In this document: positions 40,836 through 49,959 of the stretch, piece after piece
Layout: every line of letters starts with the position of its first letter
Position numbering within the stretch: position 1 is the stretch's first letter
DNA from: Marinimicrococcus sp033875255
Lineage (GTDB): Bacteria > Pseudomonadota > Alphaproteobacteria > Geminicoccales > Geminicoccaceae
NCBI GenBank assembly: GCA_033875255.1
Contig: JAWZSN010000010.1
Location: forward strand, 1-64,000
DNA length: 64,000 bases
Reading direction: 5' to 3'
Position numbers and translations under genes: made by a program
Notes under the pieces: model-generated
What the model was told of the DNA's origin: nothing
The model's input: only the letters and a program-made list of their open reading frames with translations
Databases searched by the model: none

Positions 40836-42035
40836 TCATTCGACCCGCGCGCCGTTCTCGATCCAGGCGGCGAGGATCGCCCGCTCCCCGGGCGGGATCT
40901 CGGTGATGTTGCCGGGCGGCATGGCGTGGGTCAGGACCGCCTGGAGCCTTATGTCCCCGGCGTGCAGGCGGATCCGCTCGGGCGTGTCGAGCATGACACC
41001 CTTGGGCGGCACGCGCACGCCCTCCCAGACCGGCTCCGCCATGTGGCACATGCTGCAACGGGAGAGAACCACCTCCTCGGCCTGGGCGAAGGTGACGGGT
41101 CCGGCCGGGGCCGCGGCCTGCTCCTCCTCGGCCGGCGGCGCCATGCTCAGAAGCACGATGGCCACCGCCCCGGCGGCAGCTACCGCCCAGGTCCACCAGG
41201 GCGAGGGCAGGCCCTTGTGACGGGTGTTGTAGAAGTGGCGGATGACCGCACCCACCACCAGCACCACCGCCAGGATCAGCCAGTTCCACCGGCTCGCGAA
41301 GGCGAGCGGGTAGTGGTTGGAGATCATCAGGAACAGCACCGGCAGCGTCAGGTAGTTGTTGTGCATCGAGCGCTGCTTGGCCTGCTGGCCGAGAATGGCG
41401 GCGGGCTGCCTGCCGGCCACGAGATCGGCCACCACCTTGCGCTGGTTGGGGATGATCACGAAAAAGACGTTGGCGACCATCATGGTGCCGATGAGCGCCC
41501 CCATCTGCATGTAGGCGCCGCGCCCGCTGAAGAGCAGGGTGAAGAGCCAGGCGAGCGCCACGAGGAAGACGAAGCCCACGGCCGCCAGCGCGTTGTCGCT
41601 GCGGCCGAGCGGCGAGCGGCAGAGCCCGTCATAGGCGAGCCAGCCGACCGCCAGCCCGGCCATGCTCAGCGCCACCGCGCCCCAGACCGGCAGGTCCATG
41701 ACGTTGCGGTCGATCAGGTAGAGCTCGGCGCCGAAATAGTAGATCACCACCAGCAGCGCGAAGCCCGAGAGCCAGGTGGCGTAGGCCTCCCACTTGAACC
41801 AGGTGAGCTCGTCGGGCATCCGCGCCGGCGCCACCAGATACTTCACCATGTTGTAGAAGCCGCCGCCATGCACCTGCCAGGCCTCGCCGCCGGCGCCGGC
41901 GGGAAGACCCTCGCGCTTTCTCAGGCTCGAATCCAGGTGGACGAAATAGAAGGAGCTGCCGATCCACGCGATCCCGGCGATCACGTGGAGCCAGCGGACC
42001 GCCATGTCGATCCATTCCCAGAGAATCGCACTCAT
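40836..42035 (-). CDS. puuD: Membrane-bound urate hydroxylase PuuD with C-terminal cytochrome c domain
   Basis: A 399-residue protein. The N-terminal ~300 residues contain about eight membrane helices with family wording WLHVIAGIAWIGSSFYFVHL (residues ~14-33) and MHNNYLTLPVLFLMISNHYP. The C-terminal ~90 residues are a c-type haem domain with CSMCH and a distal Met in HAMPPGN. PuuD oxidises urate to 5-hydroxyisourate and passes electrons to the respiratory chain, replacing soluble uricase. The ATG at 42035 has AGGAG upstream; a longer in-frame reading lacks support. Forms an operon with guaD. Confidence 0.93.
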   Translation of the reverse strand: MSAILWEWIDMAVRWLHVIAGIAWIGSSFYFVHLDSSLRKREGLPAGAGGEAWQVHGGGFYNMVKYLVAPARMPDELTWFKWEAYATWLSGFALLVVIYYFGAELYLIDRNVMDLPVWGAVALSMAGLAVGWLAYDGLCRSPLGRSDNALAAVGFVFLVALAWLFTLLFSGRGAYMQMGALIGTMMVANVFFVIIPNQRKVVADLVAGRQPAAILGQQAKQRSMHNNYLTLPVLFLMISNHYPLAFASRWNWLILAVVLVVGAVIRHFYNTRHKGLPSPWWTWAVAAAGAVAIVLLSMAPPAEEEQAAAPAGPVTFAQAEEVVLSRCSMCHMAEPVWEGVRVPPKGVMLDTPERIRLHAGDIRLQAVLTHAMPPGNITEIPPGERAILAAWIENGARVE

Positions 42036-42314
42036 GCCGTCTCCTGCCCTGTCATCGGCTCCTGCCCGGTCGCCGGCAATCATCTGCCGTTGCAGGGCCA
42101 TCGTCCTGCATCCACCTTCTAGGAGGCTGGAGGGGTCGCTGGAAGCATGCAGAATGCAGTAGCAGCTTCAAGGCACCCCGAAGGCTGCCCGACGCTTGCC
42201 CGCCCGCGGCGCCTGCCTACTTGAGCCAGTGGTGCGGTCGCCGCATGTGCCATAAGCTGGCGCCTCGCGGACGATTCTTGATGCTCGACCTTGTGACGAG
42301 GAATATCCCTGCCG

Positions 42315-43496
42315 ATGAGCCGCCATCCCGCCACCATGGACCAGCCGCCGGTGATTCCCGCCGTCGAGGCGCGTCGGCTGGAGGCGGTGCGGCGCTACGA
42401 CATTCTCGACACGCCGCCCGACGGCGCCTTCGATCGCATCACCCGCATCGCTGCGAGGCTCTTCGACGTGCCGATCGCGATCGTCAGCATCGTCGATCAC
42501 GACCGCATCTGGTTCAAGTCGCACCACGGGCTCGACGTCCCGCAGATCGACCGGGCCCCGGGCCTGTGCGCCTCGGCCATTCTCGGCGCCGATCCATGGA
42601 TCGTCGAGAACGCGGCGGCCGACGCGCGGACACTGGCCAATCCGCTGGTGGCCGGCGGGTTCGGGCTGCGCTTCTATGCGGGCGTGCCGCTCCACACCCA
42701 CGACGGCCACAATCTCGGCACGCTCTGCGTCATCGACCGGCAGCCCCGCGCGGTGAGCGAGGACGAGGTCGCGATGCTGGCGGACCTTGCGGCGGTGGTG
42801 ATGGACGAGCTGGAGCTGCGGCTGTCGGCCCGCGACGCCATCGCCCAGAAGAATGTCGAGATCGAGGAGCGCCGGCGCATCCAGGAGCAGCAGCTGGTGC
42901 TGATGTCGGAGCTCGGCCACCGGGTGAAGAACACGCTGGCTACCGTCCAGGCCATCGCCGGCCAGACGGCCCGGTCGAGCGCATCGATGGACGAGTTCAT
43001 CGAGAAGTTCGAGGGGCGGCTGGCCTCCCTGGCGCGCGCCCACGGCCTGGTGAGCTCCGGCGGCTGGGATGGCGGCGAGCTGGAGGAGGTGGTGCTGCTG
43101 TCGCTGCGCCCGTTGCGCAACGAGGCCGGCGACAATGTCCGGGTGGCCGGTCCGGTCGTGCGGCTCCAGCCGAGGGCGGCGCTGGCGCTCAATCTGACGC
43201 TCCACGAGCTGGCCACCAACGCCGCCAAGTACGGCGCGCTGTCGTGCCACGGCGGCCGTGTCTCGCTCGACTGGTCGATCGAGCGGCGGGCGCAGGGTGC
43301 CGTCGTGGTGCTGCGCTGGCTCGAGCGCGGCGGCCCGCAGGTCGAGCTGCAGCCTTCCCGGCGCGGGTTCGGCTCGATGGTGCTGAACTACTCGATCCGC
43401 CGCGAGCTCGAGGGCAGCGCCCGAACCGACTATCACCGCGAGGGGCTGGAGGTGGTCATCGAGTTTCCGGTCGAGGGCAACGTGGCGCCGGACTGA
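42315..43496 (+). CDS. GAF-domain HWE-family sensor histidine kinase
   Basis: A 393-residue soluble kinase. Residues ~22-170 form a GAF sensor domain (RRYDILDTPPDGAFDRITRI; VSIVDHDRIWFKSHHGLD). The phospho-acceptor box is MSELGHRVKNTLATVQAIAG (His at ~205). The HWE-type ATP site is LTLHELATNAAKYGALSCHG, with GFGSMVLNYSIRRELEGSAR at the end. No membrane segment and no receiver domain next to it, so it would feed a response regulator elsewhere. Placed between the two purine catabolism operons, but a link to purine sensing is only positional. Confidence 0.87.
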   Translation: MSRHPATMDQPPVIPAVEARRLEAVRRYDILDTPPDGAFDRITRIAARLFDVPIAIVSIVDHDRIWFKSHHGLDVPQIDRAPGLCASAILGADPWIVENAAADARTLANPLVAGGFGLRFYAGVPLHTHDGHNLGTLCVIDRQPRAVSEDEVAMLADLAAVVMDELELRLSARDAIAQKNVEIEERRRIQEQQLVLMSELGHRVKNTLATVQAIAGQTARSSASMDEFIEKFEGRLASLARAHGLVSSGGWDGGELEEVVLLSLRPLRNEAGDNVRVAGPVVRLQPRAALALNLTLHELATNAAKYGALSCHGGRVSLDWSIERRAQGAVVVLRWLERGGPQVELQPSRRGFGSMVLNYSIRRELEGSARTDYHREGLEVVIEFPVEGNVAPD

Positions 43497-43519
43497 GGCG
43501 CAGGACTGGGGCATCGGGC

Positions 43520-43930
43520 GTGGCCACGGCTCTGCTCGAGAACATCCGCGTGTTCGTGCGCATCGTCGAGGCCGGCAGCCGGTCGGCAGCTCCGCATGTC
43601 GCCCGCAGGGGCCGGTGGCGCTGCCTGTGACAGGCCCCTTCAACGCCGACGACGGCGACGTTTTCACCGGCTGGGAGCTGGCAGGGCACGGCATCGGTCA
43701 TGAAGCCAGTCTTCGAGGTCGCGGGCCATCTGCGGTCGGGCGAGCTGCAGCCGCTCCTTCCGGACTTTCCGCCCGGGCCGGCGACGCTGGTGATCGTCTA
43801 GCCGCACCGCCGGCTTCTCCCGGCGCGCCTTCGGGCGTTCTGCGACTTTGCCTGCGAGGCGCTGGCGGCGGCCTTGGCGCCGGAGATGGCGGGTCTCGAC
43901 CGGCAGGCGCACGCCAGGCTCGCCGCCTGA
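43520..43930 (+). pseudogene. LysR-family regulator remnant
   Basis: Both ends of a LysR gene are left. 43520 begins VATALLENIRVFVRIVEAGS, the usual helix-turn-helix start. From about 43640 the C-terminal end can be read as NADDGDVFTGWELAGHGI and, after a frame change near 43695, as KPVFEVAGHLRSGELQPLLP then DFPPGPATLVIV-stop-PHRRLLPARLRAFCDFA. The TAG stands where family members usually have Tyr before PHRR. The central ~600 bp, containing most of the effector domain, are missing. Clearly non-functional. Confidence 0.8.
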
Positions 43931-44091
43931 GCGCGTCCCGGGCCTCGCTGCCGGATGCCGCGGATGGCGGGGGCAGCCTCCGGGGGGCTGGAAACAGTCT
44001 CGAAAAGATCCGAAGAATGTTCCGCTTGCACCCGCCCCCGGGTCGCCTCGGGAGCTGCCCGGATGGCGGGGAGCGCCTTGTGGAGGATTCG

Positions 44092-45006
44092 ATGACGGAC
44101 GCCTATCCCCGCGACATGATCGGCTATGGCCGACACACCCCGGACCCGCGCTGGCCGGAGGGTGCAAGGATCGCCGTGCAGTTCGTGCTGAACTACGAGG
44201 AAGGCGGCGAGAACTGCATCCTCCACGGCGACGTCGCCTCCGAGGCCTTCCTCTCCGAGATCGTCGGCGCCCAGGCGCTGCCAGGCGTGCGCCACGTCAA
44301 TATGGAATCCGTCTACGAGTACGGCTCGCGCGCCGGCTTTTGGCGGCTCTTTCGCATGTTCACCGAGCGCTCCATGCCGCTCACCGTCTATGCGGTGGCG
44401 ATGGCGCTGGCGCGCAACCCGGAGGCCGCCGCCGCCATGAAGGAGGCGGGCTGGGAGATCGCCAGTCACGGGCTGCGCTGGATCGACTACCAGTATGTCG
44501 GAATCGAGGCCGAGCGCGCCCATATGCGCGAGGCGCTGCGCATCCACGAGGAGGTGACGGGCGAGCGGCCGCTTGGCTGGTACACCGGCCGCGCCAGTCC
44601 CAACACGCTGAAGCTGGTGGCCGAGGAGGGTGGCTTTCTCTACTGCGCCGACTCCTATGCCGACGACCTGCCCTACTGGGCCGAGGTCGAGGGTAAAAGA
44701 CAGCTCATCGTGCCCTACACCCTCGATGCCAACGACATGCGCTTCGCCAGCGCCCAGGGCTTCAACTCGGGCGACCAGTTCTTCGCCTACCTCAAGGACA
44801 GTTTCGACACGCTCTATGCCGAGGGGGCGGCGGGGGCGCCCAAGATGCTGTCGGTGGGGCTGCACTGCCGGCTGGTCGGCCGCCCCGGTCGCGCGGCCTC
44901 GCTGGCCCGCTTCCTCGACTATGTGCGCTCGCACGAGAAGGTCTGGGTGTGCCGCCGCCTCGACATCGCGCGGCACTGGCACGAGCATCACGGGGACGGG
45001 CGATGA
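44092..45006 (+). CDS. puuE: Allantoinase PuuE (NodB-fold)
   Basis: A 304-residue protein of the metal-independent polysaccharide-deacetylase-like allantoinases, which open allantoin to allantoate. It starts MTDAYPRDMIGYGRHTPDPR. Family segments are RIAVQFVLNYEEGGENCILH (residues ~25-44), GWEIASHGLRWIDYQ (His of the NodB core), RPLGWYTGRASPNT and SVGLHCRLVGRPGRA. GGAGG lies upstream of the ATG at 44092. Stop overlaps the next gene as ATGA. First of four tightly coupled plus-strand genes. Confidence 0.93.
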   Translation: MTDAYPRDMIGYGRHTPDPRWPEGARIAVQFVLNYEEGGENCILHGDVASEAFLSEIVGAQALPGVRHVNMESVYEYGSRAGFWRLFRMFTERSMPLTVYAVAMALARNPEAAAAMKEAGWEIASHGLRWIDYQYVGIEAERAHMREALRIHEEVTGERPLGWYTGRASPNTLKLVAEEGGFLYCADSYADDLPYWAEVEGKRQLIVPYTLDANDMRFASAQGFNSGDQFFAYLKDSFDTLYAEGAAGAPKMLSVGLHCRLVGRPGRAASLARFLDYVRSHEKVWVCRRLDIARHWHEHHGDGR

Positions 45007-45518
45007 GCGGGGCCGCGCGCCCGACATTGATGCGCCGCGACGACTTCGTCGCGCGCTTCGGCCATGTCTTCGAGCACTCGCCCTGGATCGCCGAGGCCGC
45101 GTTCGACAAGGGTCTGCCGCCTGGCGCCGATACCGCCCAGGGCCTGCACGCGGCGCTCTGCAATGCGCTGCGGGCAGCGCCGCGCGAGCGGCACCAGGCG
45201 CTGATCGACGCCCATCCGGATCTCGCCGGACGCCTGGCGCGGGCCGGCAGACTCACCAGCGACAGCTCGAAGGAGCAGGCCTCGGCCGGCCTCGACCGGC
45301 TGAGCGAGGAGGAACATGCCCGCTTCACAGCGCTCAACGAGGCCTACAAGGCGCGCTTCGGCTTTCCCTTCATCATGGCGATCAAGGGCAGCAGCAAGGA
45401 GATGATCCTGGCGGCGTTCGAGCGGCGGCTGCAGCATGATCGGGAAGAGGAGGAGGCTACCGCCCTCGAGGAGATCGAGAAGATCGCCCTTTTGCGCCTG
45501 AAGGATCTGCTGCCGTGA
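45003..45518 (+). CDS. uraD: OHCU decarboxylase UraD
   Basis: A 171-residue cytoplasmic enzyme turning 2-oxo-4-hydroxy-4-carboxy-5-ureidoimidazoline into S-allantoin. Family residues: FGHVFEHSPWIAEAAF, LIDAHPDLAGRL (catalytic His), SKEQASAGLDRLSEEE and FGFPFIMAIKG. It starts at the ATG overlapping the puuE stop (ATGA) and its own stop overlaps the next gene (GTGA). The enzyme that makes its substrate, 5-hydroxyisourate hydrolase, is not in this window. Confidence 0.93.
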   Translation: MSGAARPTLMRRDDFVARFGHVFEHSPWIAEAAFDKGLPPGADTAQGLHAALCNALRAAPRERHQALIDAHPDLAGRLARAGRLTSDSSKEQASAGLDRLSEEEHARFTALNEAYKARFGFPFIMAIKGSSKEMILAAFERRLQHDREEEEATALEEIEKIALLRLKDLLP

Positions 45519-46774
45519 CCGCGGCCGTCCGCGAGGGGCGGATTTCCCGCCGGCTCGAGGCGCTGGCGGCGATCAGCGACGAGCCCGGCAGGCTTACCCG
45601 CCTCTATCTCTCGCCCGCGCACGCTCTGGCGATGCGCCAGGTCCGGGCGTGGATGGAGGAGGCCGGCATGAAGACGCGCGTCGACGCGGTCGGCAACGTC
45701 GTCGGCCGCTACGAGGGCAGCGCTCTTGGCGCCCCCTGCATCATGCTGGGCTCGCATATCGACACGGTAGTGGATGCCGGCCGGTTCGACGGGACGCTCG
45801 GCGTGTTGGCGGGGATCGAGGTGGTCGACGCGCTCCGCCGCGCCGGCGAGCTTTTGCCGGTGGCCGTCGAGGTGATCGCCTTCGGCGACGAGGAGGGCGT
45901 GCGCTTTCCCACCACGCTCACCGGCTCGCGGGCCGTGGCCGGCACGCTCGACCCCGGTGTGCTCGACGTGCGCGACGGCGACGGCACCAGCGTGCGCGAC
46001 GCGCTTTTGGCTGTCGGCGCCGAGCCCGAGGCGCTCGCCGCCTGTGCCCGGGGACGGGGCGAGGTGGCGGCCTATCTCGAGGCGCATATCGAGCAGGGAC
46101 CGGTGCTCGAGGCCGAGGATCTGCCGGTGGGCGTGGTCACCGCCATCAACGGGGCGGCACGCCTGCGGGTGGAAGTGACCGGCGAGGCCGGCCATGCCGG
46201 CACGGTGCCCATGGGCCTGCGCCGCGACGCGCTGGCGGCGGCCGCCGAGATGGTGCTGGCGGTCGAGGCGCTGGCCCGGGAGACCCCGGACATGGTGGCC
46301 ACGGTGGGCCGGCTCGAGGCGCTGCCCGGGGCGGTCAACGTCATTCCCGGCGGGGCGCGCTTCACCATCGACCTGCGCAGCCCCGAGGACGCGGTGCGGC
46401 GCGCGGCGTTGGCGCAGCTCGACACCTCGCTGCGCGAGATCGCGGCGCGCCGCGGCGCCGGCGTGGCGCTCGAGCTCTTTCACGAGACGCCGGCGGTGCG
46501 CTGCGATGCCTTCCTCGTCGACGCGCTGTCCCGGGCCTGCGCCGCCTCGGGCACCACCCCGCGCCTGCTGCCCAGCGGGGCCGGCCACGACGCCATGGCG
46601 ATGGCGGCCACATGCCCCGTGGGCATGCTGTTCGTGCGCTGCCGCGGCGGGATCAGCCACAACCCGGCGGAGTGGGCCGAGCCCGCGGACATGGACAGGG
46701 CGGTGGCCGTGCTCCTTCATGCGGTTCGCGCCCTGGCCGCACCCCCCAGTCAATCCGCAGACGGACGAGCATGA
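45515..46774 (+). CDS. allC: Allantoate amidohydrolase (M20 family, AllC-like)
   Basis: A 419-residue binuclear-metal hydrolase. Metal ligands in MLGSHIDTVVDAGRFDG (His, Asp), AFGDEEGVRFP (Glu-Glu), AHIEQGP (His) and GISHNPAEW (His near the end). The dimerisation domain spans ~215-330 (VTGEAGHAGTVPMGLRRDAL). This wording is that of the allantoate amidohydrolase/beta-ureidopropionase/carbamoylase group; position behind puuE and uraD favours allantoate as substrate, releasing ammonia and carbon dioxide. GTG start at 45515. Confidence 0.88.
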   Translation: MTAAVREGRISRRLEALAAISDEPGRLTRLYLSPAHALAMRQVRAWMEEAGMKTRVDAVGNVVGRYEGSALGAPCIMLGSHIDTVVDAGRFDGTLGVLAGIEVVDALRRAGELLPVAVEVIAFGDEEGVRFPTTLTGSRAVAGTLDPGVLDVRDGDGTSVRDALLAVGAEPEALAACARGRGEVAAYLEAHIEQGPVLEAEDLPVGVVTAINGAARLRVEVTGEAGHAGTVPMGLRRDALAAAAEMVLAVEALARETPDMVATVGRLEALPGAVNVIPGGARFTIDLRSPEDAVRRAALAQLDTSLREIAARRGAGVALELFHETPAVRCDAFLVDALSRACAASGTTPRLLPSGAGHDAMAMAATCPVGMLFVRCRGGISHNPAEWAEPADMDRAVAVLLHAVRALAAPPSQSADGRA

Positions 46775-48006
46775 TGGAAGAGCTGGCCCAGAACATAAGC
46801 CGCTATCTCGAGGAGCACCGCGAGGCGCAGACCCGCTTCCTGGCGGAGCTGGTCAAGGTGCCGTCCGACAACCCGCCGGGCGACTGCCTGCCTCATGCCG
46901 AGCGGGCCGCCGAGCTGCTGGCCGGGCTCGGCTTCACCGTCGAGCGCCATCCCGTGCCCGAGGATCTCGTGCGCGCCAACGGCATGGTGCGGGCCACCAA
47001 TCTCGTGGTGCGCCGCCGCTTCGGCGAGGGCCCGGTGATCGCGCTCAATGCCCATGGCGACGTGGTCCCGCCGGGCGAGGGCTGGACCCGCGACCCCTAC
47101 GGGGCGGAGATCGTCGACGGCTGGATGTACGGCCGCGGCGTCGCCGTCTCGAAATCCGACTTCGCCACCTACGCCTTCGCCTTGCTGGCGCTGGAGGCCT
47201 CGGCCGCACCGCTCAGGGGTGCCGTCGAGCTGCACTTCACCTATGACGAGGAGGCCGGCGGCGATATCGGCCCGCGCTACCTCATCGAGCAGGGCATCAG
47301 CAAGCCCGACCTCTCCATCGGCGCCGGCTTCAGCTACGGCGTGATGACCGCCCACAATGGCTGCCTGCATCTCGAGGTGGAGGTGAACGGCCGCTCGGCG
47401 CACGCCGCCATGCCGTTCACCGGGATCGACGCGCTGGAGGCCGCCAACCACATCCTGGGCGCGCTCTATGCATGGCGCAAAGGGCTCGTGGCGCGCGAGT
47501 CGACGATCCCCGGCATCGGCAGCCCGCAGCTCACCGTGGGGCTCATCAGGGGCGGCATCAACACCAATGTGGTGCCCGACCGCATCACCTTCCGCCTCGA
47601 CCGGCGGATGATCCCCGAGGAGCAGGCCGAGGCCGTCGAGGCCGAGCTGCGCCAGGTGATCGGCGAGGCCGCCAAAGCGTTCCCCGATGCCGGCGTGGAG
47701 GTGCGCCGGATCATGCTGGCGCGGCCGCTCACTCCGCTGCCCGGCGGCGAGCGCATGGCCGAGCTGCTGTGCCGCCACGCCAGCCGGGTGATGGGCGAGA
47801 CCATCGAGGCCAAAGGCGTGCCCCTCTATACCGATGCCCGCCACTATTCGGAGGCGGGCGTGCCGGTGGTGCTCTACGGCGCCGGGCCGCGCACCATCCA
47901 GGAGGCCAACGCCCACCGCGCCGACGAGCGGCTGCCTTTGGAGGATCTCTACAAGGCGACCGAGGTCGTGGCGCTCACCCTCCACGACCTGCTGCGCACC
48001 GACTGA
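46771..48006 (+). CDS. M20-family metallopeptidase/amidohydrolase (ArgE/DapE-like)
   Basis: A 411-residue zinc hydrolase. NAHGDVVPPGEGW (His, Asp), YGRGVAVSKSDFA (bridging Asp), TYDEEAGGDIGP (catalytic Glu and ligand Glu) and YTDARHYSEAGVP near the C-terminus are visible. The insertion domain covers ~185-300 (HLEVEVNGRSAHAAMPFTGI). It is the fourth gene of the purine operon by ATGA overlap. It differs from the AllC-like neighbour and resembles ArgE/DapE/succinyl-diaminopimelate desuccinylases. It might act on a ureido or N-carbamoyl intermediate, but the specific substrate is unknown. Confidence 0.82.
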   Translation: MMEELAQNISRYLEEHREAQTRFLAELVKVPSDNPPGDCLPHAERAAELLAGLGFTVERHPVPEDLVRANGMVRATNLVVRRRFGEGPVIALNAHGDVVPPGEGWTRDPYGAEIVDGWMYGRGVAVSKSDFATYAFALLALEASAAPLRGAVELHFTYDEEAGGDIGPRYLIEQGISKPDLSIGAGFSYGVMTAHNGCLHLEVEVNGRSAHAAMPFTGIDALEAANHILGALYAWRKGLVARESTIPGIGSPQLTVGLIRGGINTNVVPDRITFRLDRRMIPEEQAEAVEAELRQVIGEAAKAFPDAGVEVRRIMLARPLTPLPGGERMAELLCRHASRVMGETIEAKGVPLYTDARHYSEAGVPVVLYGAGPRTIQEANAHRADERLPLEDLYKATEVVALTLHDLLRTD

Positions 48007-48031
48007 CGGCCGGGGAGGAGGCCGCGGCCGC

Positions 48032-48065
48032 CGAGGCTCACCGCTCTGCGGGGCGGTGAGCCTCG
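48032..48065. terminator. Stem-loop between convergent M20 and methyltransferase genes
   Basis: A perfect 13-bp stem CGAGGCTCACCGC with GCGGTGAGCCTCG around an 8-base loop, 25 bp after the M20 stop and overlapping the last codons of the minus-strand methyltransferase. No T-run; probably terminates or protects both transcripts. Confidence 0.6.
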
Positions 48066-48802
48066 AAGGTGATCGTGCTGGCGGTCCCCTCCGGCACCGC
48101 ACGGTGCCGGTAGTCGGCCGACACCGTCACGTCGACGAAGCCCGTTTCGCGCAACAGCATGACCAGCTCCTCGACGCCCCACCAGCGCAGGCTGAAGCGC
48201 TCGAGCTCCGCCCCGGCCAGCCGCCCATCCCGCCAGTGCTCATAGCGGAGGAAGGCATGGGTGGTCTGGGCGACGAAGTCGGTGGCGAGCGGCTGCTCGG
48301 TCAGGGTGATCAGCTCGTCCTCGGCGACCGCCCAGCTGCGCACGCCGCCTTTTGCGGCGATCAGCGCCCCTGCCGCGTCGATATCCATGATCAGGCGTCC
48401 ACCGGGAGCAAGGTGCGCCAGAAAGCGCTGCAGCGTGGCCCGGGCCCGGGCGAAGTCGGCGATCAGCTGGAACGAGCCCGCCGGCAGGATGATCGCCTCG
48501 AAGCGCCGCGCGCAATCGAAGCTCTCGAAGCGCTGGCAGCTCAGCGCGGGTGCCAGTCCGCGGTCCCGGCAATGGGCCCGACAGCGGTCGAGCATCTCCC
48601 CGGAAGCGTCGAAGCCGGTCAGATCGAGGCCAAGCTCGAGCAGCGGGATGAACAGCCGGCCATTCCCCACGGCCGGCTCCAGCACCGGCCCGCGGCAGCC
48701 TTCGAGGCGGCCGGCATAATAGGCGATGTCGCCGAACGACCGGCCGACCGGCTTGTCGAGATCGTAGACCCACGCAGCCAGCCGGCCGTAGCGGTTCTCC
48801 AT
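48038..48802 (-). CDS. Class I SAM-dependent methyltransferase
   Basis: A 254-residue enzyme. Motif I is GPVLEPAVGNGRLFIPLLEL (residues ~38-57), motif II acidic DLTGFDASGEML, motif IV region FEAIILPAGSFQLI and motif post-IV GGRLIMDIDAAG. The EPAVGNGR form of the SAM loop is seen in small-molecule methyltransferases of unknown substrate. Alone on its strand between two convergent or independent genes, so context gives no substrate. Confidence 0.8.
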   Translation of the reverse strand: MENRYGRLAAWVYDLDKPVGRSFGDIAYYAGRLEGCRGPVLEPAVGNGRLFIPLLELGLDLTGFDASGEMLDRCRAHCRDRGLAPALSCQRFESFDCARRFEAIILPAGSFQLIADFARARATLQRFLAHLAPGGRLIMDIDAAGALIAAKGGVRSWAVAEDELITLTEQPLATDFVAQTTHAFLRYEHWRDGRLAGAELERFSLRWWGVEELVMLLRETGFVDVTVSADYRHRAVPEGTASTITFEAHRPAER

Positions 48803-48862
48803 CGGTGCTTCCTTCGATTGCAGATGGTGGGCGGAGGCGGTCTCCCGGTCCGCAGCCGCCTC

Positions 48863-49681
48863 TTACCCGCGCCGGTAGATCGCCTGCGCCCGGGGCAGCG
48901 CCTCGCGGAGCTGCTCGATGCGCTGGGCGTCGGAGGGGTGGGTGGAGAGGAAGGCGGGGGGCTTGCCGCCGCCGGAGGCGGCCATGCGCTGCCAGAAGTC
49001 GAGCGCCTCGGCAGGGTCGTAGCCGGCGCGCGCCATGTACTCGAGGCCGAGCCGGTCGGCCTCCAGCTCCTGGGCGCGGGAGTAGGGCAGGATCACGCCG
49101 TACTGCACGCCGGCGCCGAGCAGCGCGGCGAGCTCGTTGGCGTAGCCGACATTGCCGGCGCCCAGGGCGATCTGCAGCGCGCTCATGCCCAGCTGCGAGG
49201 CCTGGCTGGCGCCGATCCGCTGCGCCGAGTGGCGGGCGATCACGTGGCCCACCTCGTGCCCTAGCACCGCTGCTACCTGCGCGTCGTTGCGCATCACCCG
49301 GAAAATGCCCTCATAAAACCCCACATGCCCGCCCGGCAGGGCGAAGGCGTTGAGCTCGTCACCGGCAAAGACCACGAACTCCCACTGGCCCGTGGGGATC
49401 GACGACCGGCTGGCCTCGACGATCTGCCGCCCGACGGAGCGCAGCCGCTGCTGCAGGGCAGCATCGCCGGAGACCCGCTCCTCCTGCTTGATCTTCTCGA
49501 AGGCCTGCTCCCCGAGCTGGCGCTCCTCCTCGGGCGAGACGAAGCTCGCAAGCGCCCCGCCGCCCTGTTGCGGCGAGCAGCCGATCATCATCGTGCCGGT
49601 GGTGCCCACCAGCAGCATCAGCGCCTCGCGACGGGCCAGGCCTCCCTTCCCGTCCTGCGGGCGGCAGCAGCAAGCGCGCAT
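48863..49681 (-). CDS. M48-family zinc metalloprotease, lipoprotein
   Basis: A 272-residue protein. A Cys- and Arg-containing N-region precedes a hydrophobic stretch LMLLVGTTGTMMIGCSPQ, where Cys35 is a lipobox cysteine, giving an envelope-anchored protein. The zinc site is VLGHEVGHVIARHSAQRI (HExxH), with the third ligand Glu in ELEADRLGLEYMARAGYDP. Members (LoiP/BepA/YcaL-like) act in envelope quality control. The ATG at 49681 is chosen because AGGAAGG stands five bases ahead; an ATG two codons upstream is possible. Confidence 0.88.
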   Translation of the reverse strand: MRACCCRPQDGKGGLARREALMLLVGTTGTMMIGCSPQQGGGALASFVSPEEERQLGEQAFEKIKQEERVSGDAALQQRLRSVGRQIVEASRSSIPTGQWEFVVFAGDELNAFALPGGHVGFYEGIFRVMRNDAQVAAVLGHEVGHVIARHSAQRIGASQASQLGMSALQIALGAGNVGYANELAALLGAGVQYGVILPYSRAQELEADRLGLEYMARAGYDPAEALDFWQRMAASGGGKPPAFLSTHPSDAQRIEQLREALPRAQAIYRRG

Positions 49682-49959
49682 TCCCATCCTTCCTCGTCCT
49701 CGATACCGCGGCTGTCCCGGGGCAAACCGCACCCACCGGCCCCAGTTCCCGCCTCCGCCCCCTTGCGGCGGCGAGGACCGCTTGGGATCATGGCGGGGAG
49801 CGGCCGGCTCCCGGATGCGCGGGATGCCCGTTGCTGGAGACGCACCAAAGCGCGGCAGCTTCCCCGGCTCCGGCCGGGGCAGGGCGGTTATCGGATGGTT
49901 GGGCGGATGATGGAAGTTCTGGCGACGCGCGGCGGCAGGCCGGTAATGGCGGACCCGGC

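Noticed and set aside
49682..49959. Small open frames between the M48 protease and the TusA-like gene
   Set aside because: Arg/Pro/Ala-rich translations without ribosome binding sites; the region is more simply intergenic, holding a promoter for the TusA-like gene.
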